From contig WASS01000019.1 of NCBI GenBank assembly GCA_009712635.1, positions 1 through 64,000 of the forward strand: a stretch of DNA of 64,000 bases, read 5' to 3'. The DNA is from Hungatella sp. GTDB lineage: Bacteria; Bacillota; Clostridia; Lachnospirales; Lachnospiraceae. Under the pieces are notes generated by a model. That model saw nothing but the letters and a program-made list of their open reading frames with translations, was not told where the DNA came from and made no database searches. Position numbers and translations under genes: made by a program. This document shows positions 33,678 through 41,840 of this stretch, piece after piece (positions within the stretch are counted from its first letter, which is position 1; each line of letters opens with the position of its first letter).

Positions 33678-34616
33678 ATGGAAAAAAAGGGGCTGATATT
33701 TGATATTCAGGCTTTTTCCGTACATGACGGTCCGGGCTGCCGCACCAATGTTTTTCTGGCCGGCTGCCCGCTTCAGTGTAAATGGTGCGCCAATCCCGAA
33801 AGCTGGATCTGTAAAAAGCACCTGATGTTTGCTGAAAAAATGTGTAAATATGATCATGGATGCAGGGCATGCAAGGATGCGTGCCCCTACGGCTCCATTG
33901 TCATAACGGAAAGCGAAAAGCCACGTATAAACTGGGAGATATGCAAGAACTGCCGGACCTTTGAATGCACCGGAGTATGCCCGAACAATGTTTTAAAGCA
34001 ATGTGTGAAAGAGTATGAGCCGGAAGAACTGGTAAGCATTCTGCGGCGTGATTTTAATAACTGGGGGGCTGAGGGGGGTGTGACCTTTTCCGGAGGCGAT
34101 CCCATGCTCCAGCATGAGTTTCTCATTGAGGTGCTGAAAGACTGCAGGAAATGGAATATTCATACAGCCATTGAAACCAGTGCATACTTTCCGGAAGAAA
34201 TATTTCTCCAGGTAATGGAGTACATTCATTTCGCTTTTATTGATGTGAAAAATATGGACTCCATCGCTCATGAGATGGGAACGGGGGTTGGAAATGAACG
34301 GATTCTTTCCAACATTTCCGCATTGAAAGCCTCTGGATGGAAGGGCAGACTCGTATTGCGTCAACCCACCATTTCGGGTTATAATGACAGTGATGAAAAT
34401 GCCAGACAGCTGATTGCGTTCATGCAGGAGAATGACTTATTCGAAGTGAATCTTTTAAAATTTCACCGGTTAGGTACAACGAAGTGGGAGCAGCTGGGTA
34501 AAACTTATGAATACTCCGATCATGGAGATATGAGTGACCAGCGGATGAAAGAATTACAAAATATTTATTTAAAAGCAAATATAGCGTGCTACATTGGTGA
34601 TGACACCTTGTTTTAA
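33678..34616 (+). CDS. hpdA: glycyl radical enzyme activase for HpdB (radical SAM)
   Basis: 312 residues. The radical-SAM cluster motif is C-x3-C-x2-C at Cys30, Cys34, Cys37 (LAGCPLQCKWC). It is followed by an inserted ferredoxin-like segment with two Cys clusters (GCRACKDACPYGS and CKNCRTFECTGVCPNN), as in HPAD and glycerol dehydratase activases. FSGGDPMLQ is the SAM-binding GGE-type motif. It abstracts a hydrogen from HpdB Gly873 to make the radical. The start ATG 33678 follows hpdC by one base; the open frame upstream overlaps hpdC and is not used. Confidence 0.94.
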   Translation: MEKKGLIFDIQAFSVHDGPGCRTNVFLAGCPLQCKWCANPESWICKKHLMFAEKMCKYDHGCRACKDACPYGSIVITESEKPRINWEICKNCRTFECTGVCPNNVLKQCVKEYEPEELVSILRRDFNNWGAEGGVTFSGGDPMLQHEFLIEVLKDCRKWNIHTAIETSAYFPEEIFLQVMEYIHFAFIDVKNMDSIAHEMGTGVGNERILSNISALKASGWKGRLVLRQPTISGYNDSDENARQLIAFMQENDLFEVNLLKFHRLGTTKWEQLGKTYEYSDHGDMSDQRMKELQNIYLKANIACYIGDDTLF

Positions 34617-34641
34617 TACCTATAACCAGCAGGAGAAGAGT

Positions 34642-35301
34642 ATGGATTTAAAGGACAGTTACATTTATGAATTTATTAAAGAGAGGAATATCGGTGATAT
34701 CTCTTTAAAAAGCTGCAAAAAAGGAAGCGTCATTACAGACGGGGCCGATGACAGAATCCATGTAATTTTCCTGCTGGAGGGCGCTATTAAGGTTGTGACT
34801 ACCAGTATTGAAGGCAAGCAGATTCTCATAGATGAGGTATGTGAAAACAGTTTCAGCGGACACATCAGCAAGGTAAGGGGACAGAACTTTTTTGCCACTG
34901 TCATAGCCAAAACAAATTGCATTTATCTGGATTTTCCTGACAAGGTATTTGATGAATTGATGAAAAACCAGGATTTTGCCTGCTTCTTCTACAAAAGCAC
35001 CAGTGACCGGGTTTATCTCATGTACCGTAAGCTGTTAGCAAAAGAACTGTTTTCACAGGAAGAAATGATCGCTTATTACCTGCTTTCCAAAGCAGATAAA
35101 GAAGATCTGGTTGCGCTCAGTAAATATTATATCTGCGAAGCCATGGGAATCAGCAGAAGAAATTTTTATAATATAATAAACAGATTTTATAAAAATGGCT
35201 GGGTTAAAAAAGAGGGTATGTGTGTCAGAATCATAAGAGGTGACGAGCTGGAGAGAGTTTCTAATCGTATGCGATGGTTTTTTGCGGAAAGCAGCATATA
35301 A
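34642..35301 (+). CDS. Crp/Fnr-family transcriptional regulator
   Basis: 219 residues with a cyclic-nucleotide-binding-type beta barrel (about 20-120; IHVIFLLEGAIKVVTTSIEGKQI) and a C-terminal winged helix (LSKYYICEAMGISRRNFYNIINRFYKNGWV). There is no N-terminal Cys cluster of the Fnr type, so it is unlikely to sense oxygen by Fe-S. The layout resembles YeiL/Crp-like clostridial regulators. AGGAGAAG precedes the ATG, and the gene lies 25 bases after hpdA, so it is probably part of the hpd operon and may control it from the palindromes at 30576-30619. Confidence 0.85.
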   Translation: MDLKDSYIYEFIKERNIGDISLKSCKKGSVITDGADDRIHVIFLLEGAIKVVTTSIEGKQILIDEVCENSFSGHISKVRGQNFFATVIAKTNCIYLDFPDKVFDELMKNQDFACFFYKSTSDRVYLMYRKLLAKELFSQEEMIAYYLLSKADKEDLVALSKYYICEAMGISRRNFYNIINRFYKNGWVKKEGMCVRIIRGDELERVSNRMRWFFAESSI

Positions 35302-35328
35302 CTGTATCGTGCATGGAAGCAGGAGAAT

Positions 35329-36126
35329 GTGAGATCGAAGAAGATGGCATATATAATTGAAAAAATAACAGAGAATCACTGGAAGATCAATTTTACAACA
35401 CCTGCCGCCCACTGGATGAAGCTGTTGGAGAGTGATGCAGGAAAAACAAAGCATAAGCTGGAGAGATTCGCCCAGGAAGAATTTGAAAAATTTGCGGAGG
35501 ATTGTGAATGTATCATACTTTCAGAGTCCGCTTTTCATATGGAGCAGATGAAGCTTGACAAGCCGCTGGTTTTTTCTATAAAGGCTGAGCTGTCACCCAA
35601 GGTCATCCCTGGTCAATATAAGAACCTTAAAGTGTTTGTCAAAGAGGATTCTTATACTGAGGCAGATAAAAGAGAGTCGGCGTTAATGGAACTTCTGATT
35701 CAGGGTTCCGGATTTGGAGATGTCACAGCAATGATTGAGAAGATGATACAGCAGATGACAGAAGAATATGCCAGCCGCTTAAGTCAGGAGGGATTGTCCC
35801 TTGAACAGTTTTACAAGATGACAGGCAGCTCCCTGACAGACTTAATGAAGCAGTTTCAGCCTGCGGCAGAGCGCAGGGTAAAGGGCCGGCTGGTTTTGTA
35901 TGCCGTTGCAAAGGCTGAGGGAATTAAGGTCAGTCCCGAAGAACTGGATAATGAACTGAAACGCTTATCAGCGCTTTATCTGATGCCGGCTGACCAGATC
36001 AGAAAGCTTTTGGCCGGAAGTGAGGGCAGAAAGCTGAAGCAGGATATTCTGATCAATAAAACCATGAGATACTTAATGGATCAGAATGAATTTGCGGTAA
36101 GCGCAGAGGCTGGCGTTGTAAAATAA
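35329..36126 (+). CDS. trigger-factor-like protein lacking the ribosome-docking motif and PPIase domain
   Basis: 265 residues. Residues about 1-95 resemble the trigger-factor N-terminal fold, including the PLVFSIKAELSPKVIPGQYKNLKV strand region, but the ribosome-binding GFRxGxxP loop is absent. No FKBP domain follows. The rest is a helical trigger-factor C-domain (RRVKGRLVLYAVAKAEGIKVSPEELDNEL). It would act as a chaperone not tied to the ribosome. It sits 27 bases after the Crp/Fnr gene at the end of the hpd operon, which suggests help in folding or protecting HpdB, but this is inference. The start is uncertain: GTG 35329 sits 3 bases after AGGAG, and ATG 35344 is the alternative. Confidence 0.72.
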   Translation: MRSKKMAYIIEKITENHWKINFTTPAAHWMKLLESDAGKTKHKLERFAQEEFEKFAEDCECIILSESAFHMEQMKLDKPLVFSIKAELSPKVIPGQYKNLKVFVKEDSYTEADKRESALMELLIQGSGFGDVTAMIEKMIQQMTEEYASRLSQEGLSLEQFYKMTGSSLTDLMKQFQPAAERRVKGRLVLYAVAKAEGIKVSPEELDNELKRLSALYLMPADQIRKLLAGSEGRKLKQDILINKTMRYLMDQNEFAVSAEAGVVK

Positions 36127-36132
36127 CAATAA

Positions 36133-36180
36133 AACTGCCGTTAGAACCGGATGTATTCCGGTTTATACGGCAGTTCTTTT
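36133..36180 (+). terminator. intrinsic terminator of the hpd operon
   Basis: AACTGCCGTTAGAACCGG ... CCGGTTTATACGGCAGTT followed by CTTTTTG. Confidence 0.87.
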
Positions 36181-36202
36181 TGTATAAGGATATTTTAATT
36201 AC

Positions 36203-36919
36203 TCAGATTATTAATTTGAATTTATCACCAATACAAAGTTGCTGACAAAGAATGGTGAGAGTATTATCTGAATCATGTACAACACTATCAATACGTAATA
36301 GTGGATAACCTTTTGCAATTTCTAAGGATCTGGCTTCTTTCGGAGGCGCGAATATAATGTCTATCTCCTTGGAAGAATGCTCTAAAAAAATGTTATACTT
36401 GGTTTTCAAAATTTCATAGAGTGATTGATCATTGAGGTTTTCAGAGAATAGGAATGAAAACATCTCAGGAAATCTGTTTGACTCCAATACCACGGGTTTG
36501 GAATCTGCATAACGGATGCGCTCTAATACTAATATTTTTTCATCTGGCTTTAAATTCATAAGCTCAATATCTTTCGCGGTGGGGTCTTCCAATGCAATTT
36601 TTGTAGTTTTTGCACCAGGAATGGCTCCGATTAGCTTGCACAGTTCTGTAAAGCTTACTGCACCGGAAGAAATACCTCTTTGCAGTTTCTTTTCCGCCAC
36701 AAAAGTTCCCTTACCGGTTTTTCGCTCCAGATAACCAAGCTCTGAAAGTCTGGCGAGTGCTTTCCTTACCGTTACTCTGCTTACATTGTATTGCTCGCTT
36801 AATTCATTTTCTGTTGGGATACGCGTACCAGCGGCACGTTCTCCCCGTTCAATTTCACTGCGAAGTATATTCTCAAGCTGCTGATAGAGCGGGGTAGCGA
36901 CTGTACTATTTAATTCCAT
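36203..36919 (-). CDS. GntR/HutC-family regulator (FraR-like)
   Basis: 238 residues. The N-terminal GntR winged helix spans about 1-75 (RIPTENELSEQYNVSRVTVRKALARLSELGYLERKTGKGTFV). A UTRA effector domain spans about 95-235 (EKILVLERIRYADSKPVVLESNRFP), as in HutC-subfamily repressors that sense sugar phosphates or amino-acid derivatives. It is divergent from the SIS deglycase gene across a region holding TTGTATACAA-type sites, so it most likely represses the Amadori-product operon. Confidence 0.88.
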   Translation of the reverse strand: MELNSTVATPLYQQLENILRSEIERGERAAGTRIPTENELSEQYNVSRVTVRKALARLSELGYLERKTGKGTFVAEKKLQRGISSGAVSFTELCKLIGAIPGAKTTKIALEDPTAKDIELMNLKPDEKILVLERIRYADSKPVVLESNRFPEMFSFLFSENLNDQSLYEILKTKYNIFLEHSSKEIDIIFAPPKEARSLEIAKGYPLLRIDSVVHDSDNTLTILCQQLCIGDKFKLII

Positions 36920-36992
36920 AAAACTTCACCTCTGATTCCTAAATAATTACCCAATTTGTACTATAGAAATTATTATAATACAATAAGCTACG

Positions 36993-37004
36993 TTTGTATA
37001 CAAA
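36993..37004. promoter_or_regulatory. TTTGTATACAAA palindrome, candidate GntR operator
   Basis: A perfect 12-bp palindrome between the divergent GntR gene and the deglycase gene. It shares TTGTAT/ATACAA half-sites with 38316-38330 ahead of the transporter gene. Confidence 0.65.
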
Positions 37005-37037
37005 AAAACCATATTTACCTATTTATTCTTTTGATTA

Positions 37038-37066
37038 TTGACAAATGTATTATAATGTATTATTAT
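37038..37066 (+). promoter_or_regulatory. sigma-A promoter of the deglycase gene
   Basis: TTGACA (37038-37043), a 17-base spacer and TATTAT (37061-37066), 48 bases before the start at 37114. The spacer holds two AATGTATTA copies that may be weak operator half-sites. Confidence 0.75.
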
Positions 37067-37113
37067 GAAACTACAAAATTAAAATACAAAACAAACATAA
37101 AAGGAGAGTTTAT

Positions 37114-38127
37114 ATGTCGTATAATAGTTCAGATATTAAAAGTATCATATCAGAAATAATTGAAGCAAAGAAAGATAAGGGCGGTGTAAGATCTCTTTAT
37201 CTGGTAGGATGCGGGGGATCCCTGGGAGCTCTTTATCCTGCAAAAACATTTATGGAAAAAGAAAGTGCAAAGATTAAATCAGCCTGGATCAACAGTAGTG
37301 AATTTATCCATAGCACACCAAAAGATTTTGGAGAAAATTCTATTATCGTTCTTGCATGCCATAAAGGTAATACACCAGAAACAATTCAGGCTGCCAAGCT
37401 TGGAAGAGACAGAGGAGCAGCGGTGATTATTCTTACATGGCTGGAGGAATCTGAGATTGTTGAGTTTGGTGATTATATTGTATTGTATTCTTTTGATGCA
37501 AGTCCGGACCATCTTGCCGGTAATATCGACTATTCGGGAGAAAAAACACTCTGCGCTTTATATATAGCTGTTGAACTTCTGGCACAGACAGAAGAGGGTT
37601 ACGCAAATTATGACAAATTCTATGAAGGTGCCAAAATGATTACCACAATTATTCGTAATGCAAGAAATCATGTGGCTGATCGGGCAAAGGAATTTGCAAT
37701 GGCAAGAAAGAATGACAGTGTTATTTATACAATGGGAAGTGGAGCTTCTTATGGAGCGGCTTATATGGAAAGTATCTGTATATTTATGGAAATGCAGTGG
37801 CTGGATTCCAGTTCTATTCATACGGGAGAGTATTTCCATGGACCATTTGAAATTACAGATTCTAACAGGCCATTCATGATTCAAATTTCCGAAGGTTCGA
37901 CACGGGAATTAGATGAAAGAGCACTTGTATTCTTGAAAAAATATGCTAAAAACATCGAAGTTCTGGATGCAAAAGAGCTTGGTTTATCTGTGATTGATGC
38001 CTCTGTAATCGATTATTTCAATCACTCTTTATTTAATAATGTATATCCGATTTATAACCATGAGCTGGCAGCGGAGCGCCAGCATCCATTGCCAACACGC
38101 CGTTATATGTGGAAGGTAGAATACTAA
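37114..38127 (+). CDS. SIS-domain sugar-phosphate deglycase, FraB/FrlB family
   Basis: 337 residues with two SIS domains (LVGCGGSLGALYPAK near residue 29 and YTMGSGASYGAAYMES near residue 205). The C-terminal RQHPLPTRRYMWKVEY matches the conserved tail of fructoselysine-6-phosphate deglycases. It splits a 6-phosphofructosyl-amino acid to glucose-6-phosphate plus the amino acid. AAAGGAG precedes the ATG. The neighbouring Dcu-type carrier and PfkB kinase make it more like the fra (fructose-asparagine) than the frl (fructoselysine) system. The exact amino acid is not provable from sequence. Confidence 0.87.
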   Translation: MSYNSSDIKSIISEIIEAKKDKGGVRSLYLVGCGGSLGALYPAKTFMEKESAKIKSAWINSSEFIHSTPKDFGENSIIVLACHKGNTPETIQAAKLGRDRGAAVIILTWLEESEIVEFGDYIVLYSFDASPDHLAGNIDYSGEKTLCALYIAVELLAQTEEGYANYDKFYEGAKMITTIIRNARNHVADRAKEFAMARKNDSVIYTMGSGASYGAAYMESICIFMEMQWLDSSSIHTGEYFHGPFEITDSNRPFMIQISEGSTRELDERALVFLKKYAKNIEVLDAKELGLSVIDASVIDYFNHSLFNNVYPIYNHELAAERQHPLPTRRYMWKVEY

Positions 38128-38153
38128 ATATATAGTATGGCAGGAGCGTAATA

Positions 38154-38196
38154 AGGTCCCGGTATGGAGAGACTTCTCTATGCTGGGGCTTTTTTG
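38154..38196 (+). terminator. terminator between deglycase and transporter genes
   Basis: GTCCCGGTATGGAGA pairs with TCTCTATGCTGGGGC (several G-U pairs), followed by TTTTTTG. Confidence 0.8.
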
Positions 38197-38198
38197 AA

Positions 38199-38220
38199 CA
38201 AATGTATTGCATTGTATTTG
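38199..38220. promoter_or_regulatory. imperfect palindrome, candidate auxiliary GntR site
   Basis: CAAAT at 38199 and ATTTG ending at 38220 flank GTATTGCATTGT, which contains the same GTATT/TTGTATT elements seen at the two stronger sites. Confidence 0.45.
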
Positions 38221-38287
38221 TTATCTGTGAAAAATGCCCAAATAAATATTGATAAATTATACAAAATGTAGAAAAAACCAATAACTA

Positions 38288-38330
38288 TTGACAATATAGT
38301 AAGAAAAATATAATATTGTATTAAATACAA
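38288..38330 (+). promoter_or_regulatory. promoter of the Dcu-type carrier gene with an overlapping operator
   Basis: TTGACA (38288-38293), 17 bases and TAATAT (38311-38316). The perfect 15-bp palindrome TTGTATTAAATACAA (38316-38330) starts on the last base of the -10, exactly where a repressor would block initiation. Confidence 0.8.
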
Positions 38331-38443
38331 AGCAATACAATTAGATACAATATAAAATAAATCGAACGGTTGTGAGTATTAATAATGTGCGCGCATTGTT
38401 TTAAAAGAAAAGACAAAATTTATAAACTAGAGGAGGATTTGTT

Positions 38444-39763
38444 ATGTTTTGGATAGAGTTAGCTATTGTCCTGGCAATTATATTCCTGGGTGTGCGTAAA
38501 GGGGGAACATTCCTTGCCTTTGCTGGTGGAATTGGAATGTTAATCATGACTTTTGTATTACATGTGAAACCATCTGATCCGCCAATTACAGTTATCCTGA
38601 TCATGATCGCAGTAATCTGTGCCGCTTCAACAATGCAGGCGTGTGGTGGCCTTGATTTTCTGGTAATGATTGCGGAAAAGATTCTTCGGAAGAATCCTAA
38701 AATGATTACAGTATTGGCACCAATTGTTTCTTATGTATTTACATTTATGTGTGGAACGGGGCACATAGTATACAGCTTACTTCCAGTTATTAATGAAATT
38801 TCAATTGATACCGGCGTTAGACCAGAACGTCCAATTTCTGCCTCCGTTATTTCATCACAGCAGGCAATTACAGCTTGTCCAATATCCGCAGCAACCGTAG
38901 CGATTCTTGCATTTATGGCTGAGTCACCTTATACAGGTGTAAATATTTTTACATTGCTGTTTGTCTGTATTCCGGCAACACTGATTGGAACCATTGCAGC
39001 GGCACTTGCAGTTATTAAAAAGGGGAAAGAGCTTGCTGATGATCCGGAATTCCAGAGACGTGTAGCGGCTGGTCAGATTATCGGATCAATTGAAAAGCAG
39101 AAAGAGGAGAAAGAAGTTTCAAAAGAAGCTAAAGCATCTGTCACAATTTTTTTAACCGCAATGATAGGGATTGTTCTTTTAGGCGCAGTGAAAGCATTGG
39201 TTCCAACGCTTTCCGATGGTTCAAAACTGCCGCTTACCACCGTAATTGAAATATTTATGTTAGTTGCTGCAGCAGTTATGGTGCTCGCAACAAAGCTTGA
39301 CAGTAATAAAGTATTAGACCAGCCAGTTTTCCGCACCGGAATGTTTGCAGTTATCTTGGCATTTGGCCTTTGCTGGTTAGTTAATACATTTATCGGGGAT
39401 CAGGCTTCCTTTATCACAGATCATATGTCGGCGCTGACAAATCAGTATCCCTGGATTTACATCCTGGCAGTATTTATTGTAGGAGCGATCACAACCAGCC
39501 AGTCTTCTACAACGATGATCATGGTTCCCATTGGAATTGCATTAGGACTACCAGCTAATATCATTGTCGCGGGCTGGATCGCCTGTTCTTCAAATTATTT
39601 TATCCCGGCTTCCGGACAATGCGTTGCGGCTTTAGCATTCGATTCTGCTGGTACAACTAAAATTGGAAAGTTTGTTATTAATCATAGTTATATGATTCCA
39701 GGTCTGGTATGTACGGTTGTTTCTGTAACAGTGGCAATGCTTCTCGGGGCATTTATTTTCTAA
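38444..39763 (+). CDS. Dcu-family (DcuA/DcuB-like) C4-dicarboxylate-type transporter, FraA-like
   Basis: 439 residues and about 12 helices, starting MFWIELAIVLAIIFLGVRKGG as in DcuA/DcuB. Dcu hallmarks are MQACGGLDFLVMIAEKILRKNP and FMCGTGHIVYSLLPVI. Dcu proteins exchange aspartate, fumarate and succinate. In the Salmonella fra operon the carrier for fructose-asparagine belongs to this family (recalled). Its place between an Amadori deglycase and a sugar kinase gene suggests uptake of a fructosyl amino acid with an acidic or amide side chain, not of plain dicarboxylates. AGAGGAGG precedes the ATG. Confidence 0.85.
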   Translation: MFWIELAIVLAIIFLGVRKGGTFLAFAGGIGMLIMTFVLHVKPSDPPITVILIMIAVICAASTMQACGGLDFLVMIAEKILRKNPKMITVLAPIVSYVFTFMCGTGHIVYSLLPVINEISIDTGVRPERPISASVISSQQAITACPISAATVAILAFMAESPYTGVNIFTLLFVCIPATLIGTIAAALAVIKKGKELADDPEFQRRVAAGQIIGSIEKQKEEKEVSKEAKASVTIFLTAMIGIVLLGAVKALVPTLSDGSKLPLTTVIEIFMLVAAAVMVLATKLDSNKVLDQPVFRTGMFAVILAFGLCWLVNTFIGDQASFITDHMSALTNQYPWIYILAVFIVGAITTSQSSTTMIMVPIGIALGLPANIIVAGWIACSSNYFIPASGQCVAALAFDSAGTTKIGKFVINHSYMIPGLVCTVVSVTVAMLLGAFIF

Positions 39764-39788
39764 GACTATAATCAGAAGGAGTAGAAGG

Positions 39789-40676
39789 ATGAAACACAGT
39801 AGAATAATTGCTATCGGAGATAATGTCTGTGATAAATATCTTTCCAGAGGAACGATGTATCCGGGCGGACAATGCGTGAATACCTGTGTCTATACCACAA
39901 TGAATGGATTGGAATGCGCATATCTTGGAAAGTACGGAACTGATGAGGTAGCTGATTGTGTTCATAATACACTTGAAAAAATTGGTATTGATGACAGCCG
40001 CTGCAGAAAATTTGAAGGTGAAAATGGATTTGCACTTGTCACTTTAAATAATAGTGACCGAGTATTTCTTGGTTCCAATAAAGGAGGAATAGCAAAGGAG
40101 AATCCATTTAATTTTACAGATGAGGATTTTCGTTATATTAAGAATTTCCAGCTGATTTATACAAACCTAAACAGTTATATTGAGGATGATCTGGAAAATC
40201 TGAAAGAGACAGGTGTGCCAATAGCATTTGACTTTTCTACCAGATGGACGGATGAATATCTGATAAAGGTGTGCCCATATGTTACAATTGCAATCCTGTC
40301 CTGTGCCCATTTAGATGAAAAAGACAGGGAAATAGAGATGCGGAAAGTACAGGGGAATGGCGTAAAAATTGTACTGGGAACCGTGGGGGAGGAAGGGTCT
40401 TACGTGTTATACAAAAATAAGACTTATTATGCCAAAGCAGTGAAGGCTGAGAACGTGATTGATACAATGGGTGCTGGAGATTCCTATTTTTCCGCATTTC
40501 TCTGTTCCTTATTAGAAAGCTCTGAAACAGCTGAACTTATAGAAGAGGATGATCGTAAAATGGAGTTGCGATTACTGGACGCAATGAAACAGGGAGCAGC
40601 ATTTGCTGCAAAGGTCTGCGCTATGGAAGGTGCTTTTGGTTACGGGGTACCAATTGCCGGAAGGACACAGCTATAA
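39789..40676 (+). CDS. PfkB-family sugar kinase, FraD/FrlD-like
   Basis: 295 residues of the ribokinase fold. It has an N-terminal GG substrate motif (MYPGGQCVNTCVYTTMNG) and the catalytic DTMGAGDSYFSAFL near residue 222, where the Asp in GAGD is the base. It would phosphorylate the fructosyl amino acid at O6 to feed the SIS deglycase. AGAAGGAG precedes ATG 39789, 25 bases after the carrier gene. The length and motif set match FrlD-type kinases. Confidence 0.88.
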   Translation: MKHSRIIAIGDNVCDKYLSRGTMYPGGQCVNTCVYTTMNGLECAYLGKYGTDEVADCVHNTLEKIGIDDSRCRKFEGENGFALVTLNNSDRVFLGSNKGGIAKENPFNFTDEDFRYIKNFQLIYTNLNSYIEDDLENLKETGVPIAFDFSTRWTDEYLIKVCPYVTIAILSCAHLDEKDREIEMRKVQGNGVKIVLGTVGEEGSYVLYKNKTYYAKAVKAENVIDTMGAGDSYFSAFLCSLLESSETAELIEEDDRKMELRLLDAMKQGAAFAAKVCAMEGAFGYGVPIAGRTQL

Positions 40677-40710
40677 AGTCAAAAAATAAGAAAGTATGAG
40701 GTTAACTAAC

Positions 40711-41124
40711 ATGAGACCAGATATATATGAAAATAATAATGAAGGAATCTTATGTGTATACAAAAACGAGAAATGGCTGGTAAGCATTAAAAACTGGAAG
40801 CCGGATAATGACATTGATGGTATTGCACATCTGGAAATTCATCACACAACTGATGAGCAGTTTATACTTGCGGCTGGAAAGGCAATTTTAATTACTGCAG
40901 AAAGAGAAAATGATCAGTTTAAAATTGAGTTAACTCTTATGGAGCAGGGAAAAGTATACAATGTACCAAAGGAGGTATGGTTTTATTCCATCACACAAAA
41001 GGATACCAAGATGATGTATGTGCAGGATTCCAATTGTTCTATGGAAAACAGCGACTTTTTGGATCTGACAGAGGCGGAAGTGGCTTACATAAAGGGAAAA
41101 GCCAGAAAAATGTTTGAAATATAA
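40711..41124 (+). CDS. uncharacterised protein of the Amadori-product operon (cupin-like beta fold suspected)
   Basis: 137 residues with no Cys cluster, signal or membrane segment. The pattern of beta strands, with WLVSIKNW, LEIHHTTDEQFILAAGKAILIT and VYNVPKEVWFYSI, suggests a small jelly-roll: the HHTTDEQF...G...VPKEVWF arrangement is reminiscent of cupin metal motifs (His, His, Glu and a late position). I chose ATG 40711 because TGAGG lies 9 bases upstream; ATG 40696 has no ribosome site. It is the last gene before the terminator and is probably an epimerase- or isomerase-like accessory or a sensor. I do not recognise it further. Confidence 0.7.
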   Translation: MRPDIYENNNEGILCVYKNEKWLVSIKNWKPDNDIDGIAHLEIHHTTDEQFILAAGKAILITAERENDQFKIELTLMEQGKVYNVPKEVWFYSITQKDTKMMYVQDSNCSMENSDFLDLTEAEVAYIKGKARKMFEI

Positions 41125-41132
41125 GAGGCATT

Positions 41133-41184
41133 AAAAAGAGAGTTATTGCTTAAGCAGAAATCTACTGGCATAACTCTCTTTTTG
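41133..41184. terminator. bidirectional terminator between the convergent operons
   Basis: AAAAAGAGAGTTAT pairs with ATAACTCTCTTTTT (41133-41146 and 41170-41183). A-run and T-run on both sides let it serve the fra-like operon and the minus-strand regulator. Confidence 0.85.
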
Positions 41185-41195
41185 TGTGTAAAAGG

Positions 41196-41840
41196 TTATT
41201 TGTGGTTTAAGTACCGGTAAACAGTGGGTTCAGAAACAAAAAGCTGTCTTGCGATTTCAGAAACTGCCCCTTTCATGGTCAGAATCCCCTGTTCATTCAA
41301 CTGTTTAACAATATTAATCTTTTCTTGTCTGGACATACGCTGGGGTGAGACTCCCGCGTCTTTCACTGCCTGGTTTACAAGGGTGGAAAGCATCTCTTCA
41401 ACCGGAGTGCTTAAATCTTCCTGTATATCCTTTCTTCCTTCTGTCAGATTATAATGCTTTTTTAAATTGGACAAAGCCAGATCCAATTCATGAATCGCTG
41501 TTGTGTTACGGTTCACGCAGAGCAGACCGATCAGCCTGTCCTCATTCTTAATAAAATAGGTGTTGGATATAAAATTCTTGCTTTTACTCACACCATGATA
41601 ATTCGTAAGATAATCCTGGGTTTTGTAAATCTGATCTTTTCTGATCTGATTGGCAAGGTCAGTCATGGGGGAACCAATCCCACGCCCGGAGTGATGGCCA
41701 TTGGCAACCGCTATTACAGTGCCGCTGTCTGATTTTGACACATCATGAAGCAGAACCTCGCAGCCAGGACCGCACAGGCTGGATAAAAAAGATACCATTG
41801 GTTTATACATATCTAATAATTCGTTATCTGTCATTATCAC
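41196..41840 (-). CDS. YheO/DauR-type PAS - helix-turn-helix regulator
   Basis: 214 residues. The N-terminal YheO-like PAS domain (MVSFLSSLCGPGCEVLLHDVS ... GRGIGSPMTDLANQI) is followed by a C-terminal helix-turn-helix (EKINIVKQLNEQGILTMKGAVSEIARQLFVSEPTVYRYL). Relatives control D-amino-acid or sulfur-amino-acid catabolism. It is divergent from ridA, the permease and the C-S lyase, its likely targets. The ribosome site GGAATG-type region upstream is weak, but the N-terminus is conserved from MIMTDNELL onward. Confidence 0.85.
   Translation of the reverse strand: MIMTDNELLDMYKPMVSFLSSLCGPGCEVLLHDVSKSDSGTVIAVANGHHSGRGIGSPMTDLANQIRKDQIYKTQDYLTNYHGVSKSKNFISNTYFIKNEDRLIGLLCVNRNTTAIHELDLALSNLKKHYNLTEGRKDIQEDLSTPVEEMLSTLVNQAVKDAGVSPQRMSRQEKINIVKQLNEQGILTMKGAVSEIARQLFVSEPTVYRYLNHK

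Larger units (their letters stand above)
38128..38443. other. 316-base intergenic region with terminator, operators and a second promoter
   Basis: No gene is seen. In order it holds an intrinsic terminator (38154-38196), a CAAAT...ATTTG imperfect palindrome (38199-38220), a consensus promoter (38288-38316) with a perfect TTGTATT-A-AATACAA operator over its -10, further ATACAA copies to about 38350, and the AGAGGAGG ribosome site of the next gene. The carrier and kinase thus have their own regulated start. Confidence 0.8.
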
